From Rhodospirillaceae bacterium (GTDB taxonomy: Bacteria > Pseudomonadota > Alphaproteobacteria > UBA6615), in the NCBI GenBank assembly GCA_002724635.1, contig PBPM01000051.1, forward strand, positions 1 through 62,325: a DNA stretch of 62,325 nucleotides, read 5' to 3'. Position numbers and translations under genes: made by a program. The notes under the pieces are model-generated. The model saw only the letters and a program-made list of their open reading frames with translations, did not search any database and was not told where the DNA came from. This document shows positions 1 through 9,229 of the stretch, in pieces (the stretch's first letter is position 1; every line of letters starts with the position of its first letter).

Positions 1-181
1 CCGGCCACTGCCGGCCAGCGGTCATCACAATCGTCATGAACATCAGAGACCAGACAAAACGATGTGCCGTGATTTCCGTCGCTGGCAAGGAACCCAGCGC
101 CTTGAAGTACAGTGGTGTTAGGCCCCAGATCAGGAACGAGCATACTCCGAATGTCAGGCCCGCGGTTTATTCCGGGGTGAA
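1..181 (-). pseudogene. rarD: RarD-like EamA transporter, N-terminal fragment with a nonsense codon
   Basis: Read leftwards from about 181, the sequence gives the start of a RarD-type permease: the motifs FLIWGLTPLYFKAL and EITAHRFVWSL match the first membrane helix and loop of that family. The frame is open from 166 to the window edge (55 codons) but is preceded by TAA at 167-169, where relatives would carry a sense codon (CAA to TAA is one step). No ATG lies between the stop and the first helix. It is probably a pseudogene, although an unusual start just after the stop cannot be excluded. The rest of the gene lies outside the window. Confidence 0.55.
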
Positions 182-253
182 ACGCCGGCGTTCGGTAGTG
201 TCGGGGGATAGGGGCAGGGTCTGCTCCTGGTGCGTTTGGAGGCCTCGAAATGA

Positions 254-282
254 GAACGGGCCGCGATGCTCGCGGCCCGTTC
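254..282 (-). terminator. Hairpin terminator after grxD
   Basis: A perfect 13-bp inverted repeat with a 3-nt loop lies just downstream of the glutaredoxin stop codon on the minus strand. The following T-rich stretch is short, so termination strength is uncertain. It probably ends the purC-grxD transcript. Confidence 0.55.
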
Positions 283-303
283 ATACTAGTGAAGGATCTG
301 ATA

Positions 304-642
304 TTAGACCGCTTCGCGGGCGATGCCCTTTTCCTCGAACATCTGTTCCAGTTCGCCCGTCTCGAACATCTCGCGGACGATATCGCATCCGCCGACGAAC
401 TCGCCCTTCACATAGAGCTGGGGCACGGTCGGCCAGTTGGTGAACTCCTTGATACCGTCGCGCACAGCCGGGTCGATTAGCACGTCCGCGCTGCCAAACT
501 TCACGCCCATATGGTTCAGGATCTGCACCACGGCTGCGGAGAAACCGCATTGCGGGAACACCGGTGTCCCCTTCATGAAGAGCATGACCTCATTCTGGTC
601 AATGTCGGCCTTGATCTGCTCGTGGACGGGATTTTCGGTCAT
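304..642 (-). CDS. grxD: Monothiol glutaredoxin, Grx4/GrxD family
   Basis: Small cytoplasmic protein (112 aa) that binds and hands on [2Fe-2S] clusters with glutathione. The single-cysteine active site CGFS is at residues 32-35, preceded by the conserved Lys24 of the KGTP segment; the [16 protein letters not shown] region forms the glutathione pocket. Length matches the family. It follows bolA by 21 bp on the same strand. Grx4-type glutaredoxins and BolA proteins form heterodimers, so the pair is a functional unit as well as a genomic one. It is the last gene of the purine block. Confidence 0.96.
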   Translation of the reverse strand: MTENPVHEQIKADIDQNEVMLFMKGTPVFPQCGFSAAVVQILNHMGVKFGSADVLIDPAVRDGIKEFTNWPTVPQLYVKGEFVGGCDIVREMFETGELEQMFEEKGIAREAV

Positions 643-663
643 GTCGGACTCCGATCGATTTGA

Positions 664-903
664 TTAGCTACCCTCGGGGACCGCGGTCTGAAGCGCAAGC
701 GCGTGCAACTCGCCACCCATGCGGCCCTGGAGGGCATCGTAAACCATCTGATGTTGCTGGATCCGTGACTTTCCGGCGAATACCGAGGAAACGACATACG
801 CCAAGTAGTGGTCACCGTCACCGCGCAGATCATCGATTCGGACGTGCGCGTCGGGTAACGCTTCCTTGATCAGGGTCTCGATCTCACTGGCGGCCATGGG
901 CAT
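664..903 (-). CDS. bolA: BolA family protein
   Basis: A 79-aa protein with the BolA fold: IETLIKEALPDAHVRI at the N-terminus, then a central GDHYLAYVVS strand and the helix containing QQHQMVYDAL, where the conserved histidine would serve as cluster ligand in a BolA-glutaredoxin complex. It is the short form (IbaG-like) typical of alphaproteobacteria. It lies between purL and grxD, the usual order in this class. Probable role: iron-sulfur trafficking together with the adjacent glutaredoxin. Confidence 0.93.
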   Translation of the reverse strand: MPMAASEIETLIKEALPDAHVRIDDLRGDGDHYLAYVVSSVFAGKSRIQQHQMVYDALQGRMGGELHALALQTAVPEGS

Positions 904-941
904 GTGGTGTATCCCCCGGATGTTCCCGCCGTCACGCGACC

Positions 942-3134
942 TCAGGCTTCACGTGACGCCATATACGCCGGCAGCCAGCGTAAGTGTGCTTCGCTGAGCG
1001 CCGCGACGGATATAGGCTCCGCTTCGAAGAGTGTCAACGCGGCCCCTCCGACCGTGCCGATATGTGTCACGTGAACTTCTGCCTCCGTCGCTGCCGTAAT
1101 AAAGGCGTTGGTGTCCGTGCAGGTGACGATATACCGGCTCTGGTCCTCGCCGAAGGCCCAAGCATGGGCGGGCATATCTGGTGTTGCGGTGATTTCGGCG
1201 CCGATGCCACCCGCGATCGCCATCTCGGCGAGCGCGACCGCGAGGCCGCCGTCGCTGACGTCGTGGCAGGCGGTGACCCGCCCGTCCAGAATGGCTGCAC
1301 GCACGAAATCCCCGTGCCGGCGTTCGATCTCGAGATCCACGGGCGGCGGTGCGCCGGCCGTTCCGCCTGCCTGATCGCGCTGGTAGATTGAGCAGCCGAG
1401 CCACCCGGCGGTCTCGCCAACGATGAAAACGGCCTCCCCCTCGTTAATGAAAGCACTGCCGACGGCGTTGGTGAGGTCGTCGATGAGGCCGACGCAGCCG
1501 ATGACCGGCGTGGGCAGGATCGCCTCGCCGTTGGTCTCGTTATAAAGCGAGACATTGCCGGAGACGATCGGGGCCTCGAGCGCTAGGCAGGCGGCTCCCA
1601 TTCCCTGTACAGCGCCTACTAGCTGGCCCATGATCTCGGGCCGCTCGGGGTTGCCGAAGTTCAGGTTGTTCGTCATCGCCAGCGGGGTCGCGCCCACCGC
1701 CGTCACGTTGCGCCACGCCTCGGCGACGGCCTGCTTGCCGCCCTCGACCGGGTTTGCCAGCACGTAGCGTGGCGTGCAGTCCGTGCTGATCGCCAGCGCC
1801 TTTTTGGTGCCGTGGACCCGCACCAACGCGGCGTCGCCGCCTGGGCGGCCCACCGTGTCGGCCATGACCATGTGGTCATACTGTTCCCAGACCCAACGCC
1901 GCGAGCATAAATCCGGGCTGCCGACGAGCGCCAGCAGGGCCTCGGCGATATCGACGGGTGCCGCGACCTCCGCGGCGCAGATCACTGCGCGCGGCGGGGT
2001 CGCGATCCATGGGCGCTCATATTCGGGCGCCGCCGCGACAAGCGGCGGGACCGGGATGTCGGCGGCCGTCTCGCCCTGCCACTCGAGTACAAGACGCTGA
2101 CTGTCATTGGTCTTGCCGATGACGGCTAGGTCGAGTTCCCACTTGTCGAAGATGGCCCGCGCTTCGTCCTCGCGGCCGGGCTTCAGTACCATTAGCATCC
2201 GCTCCTGGCTCTCCGACAGCATCATCTCGTAGGGGGTCATGGCGGTTTCGCGCTTTGGCACATGGTCGAGGTTGAGGGTAATCCCCACCTTACCCTTGTC
2301 GGCCATCTCCACCGATGAAGAGGTCAGCCCTGCCGCACCCATGTCCTGGATTGCGATGATCGCGTCGGTGGCCATTAGTTCGAGGCAGGCCTCGAGCAGC
2401 AGTTTCTCTGTGAACGGGTCGCCCACCTGCACCGTTGGGCGTTTCTCCGCGGAATCGTCGTCGAACGCGGCCGATGCCATGGTCGCGCCGTGGATGCCGT
2501 CACTCCCGGTCTTGGCGCCGACATAGACGACCGGCAGGCCGACGCCGGCGGCTGCGGAATAGAAAATCTTGTCGGTGCTAGCGATGCCCACGGTCATCGC
2601 GTTGACCAAAATATTGCCATTGTAGGCCGGGTCGAAGTTTACCTCACCGCCTACCGTTGGCACGCCCATGCAGTTGCCGTAGCCGCCGATGCCGGAGACG
2701 ACCCCGTCCATCAGGTGTCGCGTCTTGGGGTGTTCGGGTGCGCCAAAGCGCAGAGCGTTCATGTTAGCTACGGGGCGTGCGCCCATGGTGAACACGTCGC
2801 GCATGATGCCGCCGACCCCGGTCGCGGCGCCTTGGTAGGGCTCGATGAAGCTCGGATGGTTGTGGCTCTCGATCTTGAAGATAGCGGCTAGGCCGTCACC
2901 GATATCGATGACGCCCGCATTCTCGCCCGGGCCCTGGATCACCTGCGGGCCCTCGGTTGGCAGGGTCTTGAGCCAGAACTTCGACGACTTATACGAGCAG
3001 TGCTCCGACCACATCACTGAGAAGATGCCAAGTTCGGTGAGTTTCGGAGTGCGGCCTAGGATGTTGAGGATCGTGTCGTATTCCTCGTCCGAGAGCCCCA
3101 TCAGGTCTTCGGGGCGTTCTGCCGTGTCGCTCAT
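942..3134 (-). CDS. purL: Phosphoribosylformylglycinamidine synthase, large subunit
   Basis: ATP-dependent FGAM synthetase subunit of purine synthesis (730 aa, the short PurL type that works with separate PurQ and PurS). The [20 protein letters not shown] segment near residues 90-110 carries the catalytic histidine and nucleotide contacts; [18 protein letters not shown] marks the second AIRS-like half. Its start overlaps the purQ stop in an ATGA tetranucleotide, so translation is probably coupled. No lesions are visible. Confidence 0.98.
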   Translation of the reverse strand: MSDTAERPEDLMGLSDEEYDTILNILGRTPKLTELGIFSVMWSEHCSYKSSKFWLKTLPTEGPQVIQGPGENAGVIDIGDGLAAIFKIESHNHPSFIEPYQGAATGVGGIMRDVFTMGARPVANMNALRFGAPEHPKTRHLMDGVVSGIGGYGNCMGVPTVGGEVNFDPAYNGNILVNAMTVGIASTDKIFYSAAAGVGLPVVYVGAKTGSDGIHGATMASAAFDDDSAEKRPTVQVGDPFTEKLLLEACLELMATDAIIAIQDMGAAGLTSSSVEMADKGKVGITLNLDHVPKRETAMTPYEMMLSESQERMLMVLKPGREDEARAIFDKWELDLAVIGKTNDSQRLVLEWQGETAADIPVPPLVAAAPEYERPWIATPPRAVICAAEVAAPVDIAEALLALVGSPDLCSRRWVWEQYDHMVMADTVGRPGGDAALVRVHGTKKALAISTDCTPRYVLANPVEGGKQAVAEAWRNVTAVGATPLAMTNNLNFGNPERPEIMGQLVGAVQGMGAACLALEAPIVSGNVSLYNETNGEAILPTPVIGCVGLIDDLTNAVGSAFINEGEAVFIVGETAGWLGCSIYQRDQAGGTAGAPPPVDLEIERRHGDFVRAAILDGRVTACHDVSDGGLAVALAEMAIAGGIGAEITATPDMPAHAWAFGEDQSRYIVTCTDTNAFITAATEAEVHVTHIGTVGGAALTLFEAEPISVAALSEAHLRWLPAYMASREA

Positions 3135-3826
3135 GCGGCAATTGCCTCCGCCAAGGCTTGGAACATGGGCAAGCCGTCGGTCCCACCGAGCAGTGGGTCG
3201 GCGAGGCGCTCTGGGTGGGGCATCATGCCCAGCACATTGCCGGCCTCGTTGAAGATGCCGGCGATGTTGGCTATCGAGCCGTTGGGGTTGGCCAAGTCAG
3301 AGATGGTGCCGTCGGGCGCGCAGTACCGGAAGGCCACGCGGTCGCCGTCCTCCAGCGCCTTGAGAGTGTCGGGGTCAGCAAAATAGTTGCCGTCGTGATG
3401 CGCCATGGGCACCCGGATGACTTGGCCCGCGGTATAGCCGCTGGTGAAGATCGAATCGGCACGTTCGACCCGCAGGTCGACATCACGGCAGATGAACTTG
3501 AGGCTCGCGTTGCGCATCAGAACGCCGGGCAGGAGCCCACATTCAGTCAGCACCTGAAAGCCGTTGCAAATGCCTAGCACCGGTGTACCGCGTGAGGCCG
3601 CCGCCGCCACCTCGCGCATGATCGGGCTGTTCGCCGCCATGGCGCCTGAACGCAGGTAATCGCCATAGGAAAAGCCGCCGGGCACCGCGACCAGATCGAC
3701 TTTCGGCAACGCCCTGTTGCCGTGCCAGACCATCTGCGGCGCATGCCCGAACGCTGCTTCGAGCGCGACTGCCATGTCGCGGTCACAATTCGATCCGGGA
3801 AATACGATAACGGCGGCTGTTGACAT
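3131..3826 (-). CDS. purQ: Phosphoribosylformylglycinamidine synthase, glutaminase subunit
   Basis: Class I glutamine amidotransferase (231 aa) that supplies ammonia to PurL. The nucleophile is Cys87 in [11 protein letters not shown], and the MMPHPER motif near the C-terminus provides the His and Glu of the triad. The N-terminal FPGSNCDRD segment is typical of PurQ. The upstream gene is not purS, as usual, but a sulfotransferase gene 79 bp away. Confidence 0.97.
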   Translation of the reverse strand: MSTAAVIVFPGSNCDRDMAVALEAAFGHAPQMVWHGNRALPKVDLVAVPGGFSYGDYLRSGAMAANSPIMREVAAAASRGTPVLGICNGFQVLTECGLLPGVLMRNASLKFICRDVDLRVERADSIFTSGYTAGQVIRVPMAHHDGNYFADPDTLKALEDGDRVAFRYCAPDGTISDLANPNGSIANIAGIFNEAGNVLGMMPHPERLADPLLGGTDGLPMFQALAEAIAA

Positions 3827-3905
3827 GCGAGTGCTCCGTCTTCAGCTATAGGTTTTGACGGGCGAGTCGCAATCGCAGCTGGGGAAAACCCGTGCGACCA
3901 TAGCG

Positions 3906-5951
3906 CTACTCGTCATATCCGAAGGCCTCGATGAAGGGTTCGAGCAGTGGTATGACCGGTTCGAGCTGGCCGGCATACCCTCGCCAGCGTCCCACCGCAC
4001 GGGTGTTCACTCTCTCGGTTACGCCAGTGTAGCTGGGGGTGGTGACGTAGTGGCCGACATTCCGGTCGGCGGATTCGAGTAGCGCGTCGTGCCAGTCCAA
4101 GCCGAAGAAGTCTACAATTCGACCGAGTTCCTCGCGCGGGTTCCGCGCCAGATCCTCGTAGCGGTAAGTGTGGAATTCGAGCGGCAGGATGTCGCGATAG
4201 CGCATCCATAGGCGCATGGTCGCCGCATAAGCGCGCGCTGTCTCGGCGAGGCTGTGAAAACGGATTGTCACGTTGTTGGGGAAGAAGTCCGTCGTAAAGC
4301 AGCTGACGCAGACGTCGCGCGGGTCGCGCAGTGCGACAAGCACCTTCGCGCCGGTGAAGGTGCGGGCGATTAGGCCTAGATGGTCCAGATTTAGCGGGTG
4401 CTTATCGACTACTTGGCGATCTCCGACCTCTTCGATATGCGTATCGTGCAGCAGTCCCCAGTAGAGTGCGCGCATCTTGCGGATTTCCTCGGTGCCGATC
4501 CGCGCTAGAGATTGCGGATAGGCGACGCCGCCGGGCGCGGCAGCGTCGAGCGCATTCCGCATGGCGTTAACCATGGGTAGTTCCGGCGTCGCGGTCACGC
4601 CTTCATGGGCATCCAGCAGCCGCTCGACCAGGGTTGTACCCGAGCGGGGATAGCCGACTAAGAAGCTCGGCGTCGCGAGCCCGTCCGCCGGGACGTCAGT
4701 GGCCCAGGCGGCAATCATCTGTCGCACATCTTTGGCCTTAAATATATCCAGGAGCGCCTGCTGGGTCGCGGCATGTGACTCCGCGTCACGCCTGCGTGCC
4801 TCGTACGTTTTGGCGCGCGTGGCATGCGCGGCCTCAAATGTAGCGAAGGCCGCGTCGTGGCGCTCCAGTGCCTCTTCCGTCTGACCGCGCTCGAACAGGA
4901 TATTCGCCGCTAGCCAGTCGCTCTCGGCGGCTGTATCGATCTGCTCCAGCAGCGCCAGCGCACTGCCCGTGTCCCCCGAACGTCGGGCGATGCGTGCCGC
5001 CGTGACTCGCGCGAGTGCGTTCGCCGGTTCGAGATCGAGCGCGCGGTCGATCCAGTCGCTTGCCTCTTCGAGTTTCGACATGCGTTCGAGAATATGGGCG
5101 AGTCGGGCGGCTGCGTGGGCGCTGTCGGGCGTCAGCTCCGCCGCCCTGCGGGTCTGTTCCAGCGCCAGGTCGCCGTCGCCCATCCGGCTCGCGATGTCGC
5201 TGAGCATGTTGATGGCCACGATGTTCTCGGGCTCAATCTCGAGAATGCGTTCGACCGCCGGCTTTGCGCGCGTGTACTGACCACTCGCGCTCAGGGCGAG
5301 CGCGGCGAGCTGCAGGAGTTCGACCGAGCGCGGCTTGGCGTTGACCAGCGGACGCAGTATTTCGAGGGCCTGCTCGAACGCCTCAAGCTCGATGAGCGCC
5401 GACGCCAAGTTGCGCTTTGCCAGTACATGGTCGGGCGCCAAGCGTAAGGCGCGCTCGAGATGGTCGCGGGCCTCGGCCGGTCGGTCCATGTCTAGGAGTG
5501 CGGCGCCGAGCTGGGTGAGCAGAAGCGGGTGATCGAACGCATGCGTCAGTGCCGCGCGGGCCACGTCCGCCGCACTGCTGGCATCGCCGGCTTCCATGAG
5601 CAGCCCGGACAGGCCGATCGCGGCCTCCGTATGTGCTGGATGTGCTGCGAGGGCGGCCCGATAAGCGTGTGTTGCGGCGGATACATCGCCGAGTCGAAAC
5701 AGGCACTCGGCCAAATTATACTGTGCGTCGGCATTTTCGGGGGCGAGCGCGGTTGCACGCAGCAGGGTGTCACGCGCGTCGTTTAGGCGTTCGCTTTGGC
5801 CCAACAAGGTGCCCAGAAGCTGCAGGATTTCGGCTGCGTCCGGCCGGGCTTCGAGGATGGCGCGGTATCCCGCTTCGGCCGCGTCCAGACGACCTGCGCG
5901 ATGAAGATTAAATGCGGCTGAGGCGGCTGCGTGATACTCGGCCTCTTTCAC
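3906..5951 (-). CDS. TPR-repeat sulfotransferase inside the purine operon
   Basis: A 681-aa protein of two parts. Residues about 1-380 form a run of tetratricopeptide-like helix pairs rich in Ala, Leu and Arg (for example ADAEILQLLGTLLGQSERLN). From about residue 420 it has a PAPS-dependent sulfotransferase domain: the 5'-phosphosulfate loop is FLVGYPRSGTTLVERL and the 3'-phosphate motif is ALRDPRDVCVSCF. No signal peptide is seen. Its ATG overlaps the purS stop by four bases (ATGA), so it is translationally coupled to a purine gene. The acceptor substrate is unknown; TPR-sulfotransferases often modify protein tyrosines or cell-surface compounds (family knowledge). Its placement suggests an insertion rather than a purine role. 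Confidence 0.9.
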   Translation of the reverse strand: MKEAEYHAAASAAFNLHRAGRLDAAEAGYRAILEARPDAAEILQLLGTLLGQSERLNDARDTLLRATALAPENADAQYNLAECLFRLGDVSAATHAYRAALAAHPAHTEAAIGLSGLLMEAGDASSAADVARAALTHAFDHPLLLTQLGAALLDMDRPAEARDHLERALRLAPDHVLAKRNLASALIELEAFEQALEILRPLVNAKPRSVELLQLAALALSASGQYTRAKPAVERILEIEPENIVAINMLSDIASRMGDGDLALEQTRRAAELTPDSAHAAARLAHILERMSKLEEASDWIDRALDLEPANALARVTAARIARRSGDTGSALALLEQIDTAAESDWLAANILFERGQTEEALERHDAAFATFEAAHATRAKTYEARRRDAESHAATQQALLDIFKAKDVRQMIAAWATDVPADGLATPSFLVGYPRSGTTLVERLLDAHEGVTATPELPMVNAMRNALDAAAPGGVAYPQSLARIGTEEIRKMRALYWGLLHDTHIEEVGDRQVVDKHPLNLDHLGLIARTFTGAKVLVALRDPRDVCVSCFTTDFFPNNVTIRFHSLAETARAYAATMRLWMRYRDILPLEFHTYRYEDLARNPREELGRIVDFFGLDWHDALLESADRNVGHYVTTPSYTGVTERVNTRAVGRWRGYAGQLEPVIPLLEPFIEAFGYDE

Positions 5952-6193
5952 GAGTCGCCGATCTCGACGCTGTAATTTTCAATCACAGTGTTCGCGAGCA
6001 GCTTCTCACACATCTGCGCGACCTTGGCCTTGGCCGGTTCGGGGTCGTCGTCCGCGAGCTCGATCTCGATGAATTTACCTTGTCGGACGTCTTCGATGCC
6101 GCCGAACCCGAGTCCCTCGAGGGAGTTGTGGATCGCCTTGCCCTGAGGGTCCAAGACCCCATTCTTAAGAGTTATGTGGACGCGTGCTTTCAA
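5948..6193 (-). CDS. purS: Phosphoribosylformylglycinamidine synthase subunit PurS
   Basis: The 81-aa structural subunit that bridges PurL and PurQ. Its N-terminus KARVHITLKNGVLDPQGKAI and the central IHNSLEGLGF are characteristic. It lies 21 bp after purC. It is separated from purQ by the sulfotransferase gene, so the PurS-Q-L subunits are not contiguous here. Confidence 0.95.
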   Translation of the reverse strand: MKARVHITLKNGVLDPQGKAIHNSLEGLGFGGIEDVRQGKFIEIELADDDPEPAKAKVAQMCEKLLANTVIENYSVEIGDS

Positions 6194-6214
6194 CGGAACC
6201 GCCGTCAGGTTGGA

Positions 6215-6982
6215 TTACTGGATGGTCTTGGGACCCTTGATATCCTGCTGCCCTGATTCGGGGGTGATCCCGAGTCGCCGCGCGACCTCCTGATAGGCCT
6301 CCGCGACCCCGCCCATGTCGCGGCGGAAGCGGTCCTTGTCCATTTTCTCGTTGGTCTCGATGTCCCACAAGCGGCAGCCGTCCGGCGTGATCTCGTCAGC
6401 CAGTACTATCCGCATCTGGTCGTTCTCGTCGTACAGCCGGCCATATTCCAACTTGAAGTCGATGAGACGCAGGCCGATGCCTAGGAACAGTCCCGAGAGG
6501 AAATCGTTGATCCGCAGGCTGAGCGACAGCATGTCATCGATCTCTGGCGGCCCGGCCCAGCCGAAGGCGGTGATATGCTCCTCCGAGATCAGTGGGTCGC
6601 CGAGTTCATCATTCTTATAATAATACTCGACAATCGAGCGCGGCAGTGGGGTGCCTTCCTCGATGTTGAAGCGCTTGCAGATCGAGCCCGCTGCGATGTT
6701 GCGGACGACCACCTCGACCGGGACGATCTCGACTTCCTTGACCAGCTGCTCGCGCATGTTGAGGCGGCGCACGAAATGGGTCGGGATGCCGGCCTCCGCG
6801 AGACGCAGCATCAGATATTCGGAGATCCGGTTATTAAGCACGCCCTTTCCGGTTATGACGCCCTTCTTCTCGTTGTTGAAGGCAGTGGCATCGTCCTTGA
6901 AATACTGCACGAGCGTTCCGGGCTCCGGACCTTTGAAAAGGACCTTTGCCTTGCCCTCGTAGATCTTTCTGCGTCGCGTCAT
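6215..6982 (-). CDS. purC: Phosphoribosylaminoimidazole-succinocarboxamide synthase
   Basis: SAICAR synthetase (255 aa), which joins aspartate to CAIR with ATP. The [13 protein letters not shown] start, the [11 protein letters not shown] segment and the [10 protein letters not shown] / [16 protein letters not shown] signature are all present. It is the first gene of the operon on the minus strand; a candidate sigma70 promoter lies 56-84 bp upstream of the start. Confidence 0.97.
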   Translation of the reverse strand: MTRRRKIYEGKAKVLFKGPEPGTLVQYFKDDATAFNNEKKGVITGKGVLNNRISEYLMLRLAEAGIPTHFVRRLNMREQLVKEVEIVPVEVVVRNIAAGSICKRFNIEEGTPLPRSIVEYYYKNDELGDPLISEEHITAFGWAGPPEIDDMLSLSLRINDFLSGLFLGIGLRLIDFKLEYGRLYDENDQMRIVLADEITPDGCRLWDIETNEKMDKDRFRRDMGGVAEAYQEVARRLGITPESGQQDIKGPKTIQ

Positions 6983-7037
6983 GGTTGTTGAATTCCGCGG
7001 TGGATCGGCGCTTCAAACGGTGGTTGCGCGTGCGCGA

Positions 7038-7066
7038 GGTATAGCAAGCGCGCGATACGCAAACAA
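7038..7066 (-). promoter_or_regulatory. Candidate sigma70 promoter of the purC operon
   Basis: On the minus strand, TTGTTT (7066-7061) and TATACC (7043-7038) are separated by 17 bases. Each hexamer matches the consensus at four of six positions. The position upstream of purC fits, but the call rests only on pattern. Confidence 0.35.
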
Positions 7067-7114
7067 TCGCGTCGCATACCGCATGGTGGATATTTCGCCG
7101 GGTGCTGCGTCGGC

Positions 7115-7867
7115 TCAGTAGTCGGCGCGGCCGCCGGAGATATCGAACACGAAACCGGTCGTGGCGGCGCAATCTTGCGATGCGGCCCACACCGCGAGGG
7201 CCGCTACCTCGTCGGGCTCGATCAGACGCGCGATAGGCATAGCGGAGGTGATCTGGTTTCGGTATTCGTCCGACAGGTCGTCGAACAGCTCGGTGTTCGT
7301 GCCGCCCGGCGCAACCGCGTTCACGATGACACCCGACCCTGCGCATTCCTTGGCTAGGGTCTTGGTCAGGCTTATCACACCGGCCTTGGCTGCTGCGTAG
7401 GGCCCGTTGTTGGGGGTCCCCATCTTGCCGGCGTTCGACGCCATGTTGACGATTCGGCCATAGCCGTTCGCCATCATGTGCGGCGCGACAGTGCGGCAGC
7501 ACAGGAACGCGCTTGTCAGGTTGAGGGTCAGCATGCGCTGCCAGTTTTCCACCGGCTGCTCCCAGGTCATCGCCAGCGTGCCGACGGCGCCGGCATTGTT
7601 GACAAGGATGTCCACATTACCGAATGCGTCGACGGCGTCCGCGAGGCCTTGCGTTATCGCTTTTGGGCTTGTTACGTCGACAGCGTCGCTGCGCACGCAA
7701 TCACAGGCCTTCAGCTCGCCTATCGTCTGTGCAGTGCGTTCGGCGTCGATATCCCAGATGGAAACGCGTGCACCCGAGGCCAGTGCTCGGGCGGCGATGG
7801 AGCGGCCGATGCCCTTGGCGCCACCGGTGACGATGGCATGGCGGTCGTTGAGATCGATCTTGTTCAT
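7115..7867 (-). CDS. Short-chain dehydrogenase/reductase
   Basis: Classical SDR of 250 aa starting at the ATG at 7867, which follows a GGGAAAG ribosome site. The NAD(P)-binding TGGAKGIGRSIA motif is near the N-terminus, NNAG is in the middle, and the catalytic Ser, Tyr and Lys occur in MASNAGKMG and PYAAAKAG. The reading frame stays open another 34 codons upstream, but that part is the tail of a decayed quinone oxidoreductase, so the longer start should not be used. Substrate unknown; 3-oxoacyl-ACP reductase-like enzymes share this sequence pattern. Confidence 0.88.
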   Translation of the reverse strand: MNKIDLNDRHAIVTGGAKGIGRSIAARALASGARVSIWDIDAERTAQTIGELKACDCVRSDAVDVTSPKAITQGLADAVDAFGNVDILVNNAGAVGTLAMTWEQPVENWQRMLTLNLTSAFLCCRTVAPHMMANGYGRIVNMASNAGKMGTPNNGPYAAAKAGVISLTKTLAKECAGSGVIVNAVAPGGTNTELFDDLSDEYRNQITSAMPIARLIEPDEVAALAVWAASQDCAATTGFVFDISGGRADY

Positions 7868-8194
7868 GACGCTTTCCCGTTGTTTGTCTTTCGGGGTCAA
7901 CAACAGTTTGCCGGTTACTGTCCCGCTCCCCAGAAGCCGGTGCGCCTCGACGGCGTCCTCAAGCTTCATGGTGACACGAATGCTCGGCGAAATCTCGCCT
8001 GCCGCCGAAAAGGCGATTATCTAGTCCATCGCCGCACCGCGGCGACTGGCTTCTTGGCGCAATAGTGGATGCTGAAGGCCTGAAATGTCACGTTCCGGGT
8101 AAATGCCTACGCCAAGGGCATTTGGATGTTAGGGTCGAAGATGGGCCCGCAGGACTTCGACGCCGCCATATTTTCGTAATCCGACGATTTTTAT
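7868..8194 (-). pseudogene. Quinone oxidoreductase remnant with both ends kept and the core lost
   Basis: On the minus strand from 8194, codons read K-I-V-G-L-R-K-Y-G-G-V-E-V-L-R, the start of a quinone oxidoreductase, but the expected ATG is ATA (8194-8192). Soon after, the sequence jumps to the family's C-terminal part: FDPNIQMPLA, then FSIHY, QEASRRGAAMD, AAGEISPSIRVTMKLEDAVEAH and VTGKLLLTP, spread over shifted frames with TAG and TAA stops. The order matches the C-terminus of the intact gene just upstream (8231-9223). The last part runs in frame into the SDR gene. About 250 codons are missing from the middle. Confidence 0.75.
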
Positions 8195-8230
8195 TGAGTT
8201 GCCTCTTCGCGTGTTCGGGCGGGTGGCATG

Positions 8231-9223
8231 TCACGGCGTGAGAATGATCTTTCCCGTCACGTCGCCGGTTTCGAGCAGCCGGATCGCGTCGGCGGCCTGT
8301 TCGAGTTTCAGGGTTGCGTGAATACACGGGGCGGCGATGCCTTGAGCCATCGCCTCGATCGCCTGTTTCATGGCATGGCGGCGCAATTCGGGCTGGTCAT
8401 CGTAGACGTGGATACTGAACAGGCGCATGGCGAGGCTGTTGCCGAAGTGCTTGCGCATGGCGCTATAGATGTTCGGGTCAGGATGACCGCCGAGGTAGCC
8501 GAACAGGACGACGGTGCCCATTGGCGCGAGCATGTCGAAGTCGCGCTGGAAATCGGGGCCGCCGACGGAATCGTAGATTACGTCTGCCCCCGTGCCGCCG
8601 GTGAGTGCGTCGACGCGTGCGGCAATATCTTCCGTTTTCCGATCGATCACTCCATCCGCGCCCAGTTTGGTCACATAGCGGGCCTTCTCGGCACCACCGG
8701 TGATCCCGAAAACCTTAAGTCCCATGCCCTTGCCGAGCTGGACGAGTGCATTGCCGACGCCGCCCGCCGCCGCGTGCACAAGGATTGCTTGGCCGGATCC
8801 CGGCGATGTAGCTCGGTTTAACAGCAGCCATGCGAGCTGGTAGTTGCCCAGCGTAACGGCCTTTTCGGCGGAAACATCGTCCGGCAGCGCGAATGGGACG
8901 TTGGCGGGTACGATGGTAGCCTCGGCGTAGCCGCCTCCGCGCTCCGGCAGCTCGCGCGAGTTCACATAGACCCGGTCGCCGACCGTGTGGCGCGTCACGC
9001 CATCGCCTACGGCGTCGATGGTCCCTGCCATTTCGTTGCCCGGGATAACCGGCAGGGGTGGGCACCAAGGATAGTTTCCGTTCAACATCAGCTTGTCAGG
9101 CACGCCAACGCCGATGGCTTCAGCGCGCACCCGTACCTCCCCGGGGCCGGGCACGAGCTCGGGGACATTCTCGACCCGAAGCGCCTCGGGCCCACCGAAT
9201 TCGTGGAACCGAATGATCTTCAT
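8231..9223 (-). CDS. NADPH:quinone oxidoreductase family protein (zinc-free MDR)
   Basis: Medium-chain dehydrogenase/reductase of 330 aa. It has the N-terminal MKIIRFHEFGGPEAL, a GroES-like domain with PVIPGNEMAGTI, and a Rossmann motif AILVHAAAGGVGNALVQ in the second half. The structural-zinc cysteines of alcohol dehydrogenases are absent. It ends in DVTGKIILTP, closely like the tail of the neighbouring pseudogene, so the two are probably ancient duplicates. Likely NADPH-dependent reduction of quinones or enones; substrate unknown. Confidence 0.88.
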   Translation of the reverse strand: MKIIRFHEFGGPEALRVENVPELVPGPGEVRVRAEAIGVGVPDKLMLNGNYPWCPPLPVIPGNEMAGTIDAVGDGVTRHTVGDRVYVNSRELPERGGGYAEATIVPANVPFALPDDVSAEKAVTLGNYQLAWLLLNRATSPGSGQAILVHAAAGGVGNALVQLGKGMGLKVFGITGGAEKARYVTKLGADGVIDRKTEDIAARVDALTGGTGADVIYDSVGGPDFQRDFDMLAPMGTVVLFGYLGGHPDPNIYSAMRKHFGNSLAMRLFSIHVYDDQPELRRHAMKQAIEAMAQGIAAPCIHATLKLEQAADAIRLLETGDVTGKIILTP

Positions 9224-9229
9224 GTCCGG

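Noticed and set aside
7115-7969. A 284-aa SDR with a long N-terminus
   Set aside because: The extra 34 residues are the tail of a decayed quinone oxidoreductase; the ATG at 7867 has its own ribosome site and starts the SDR fold.
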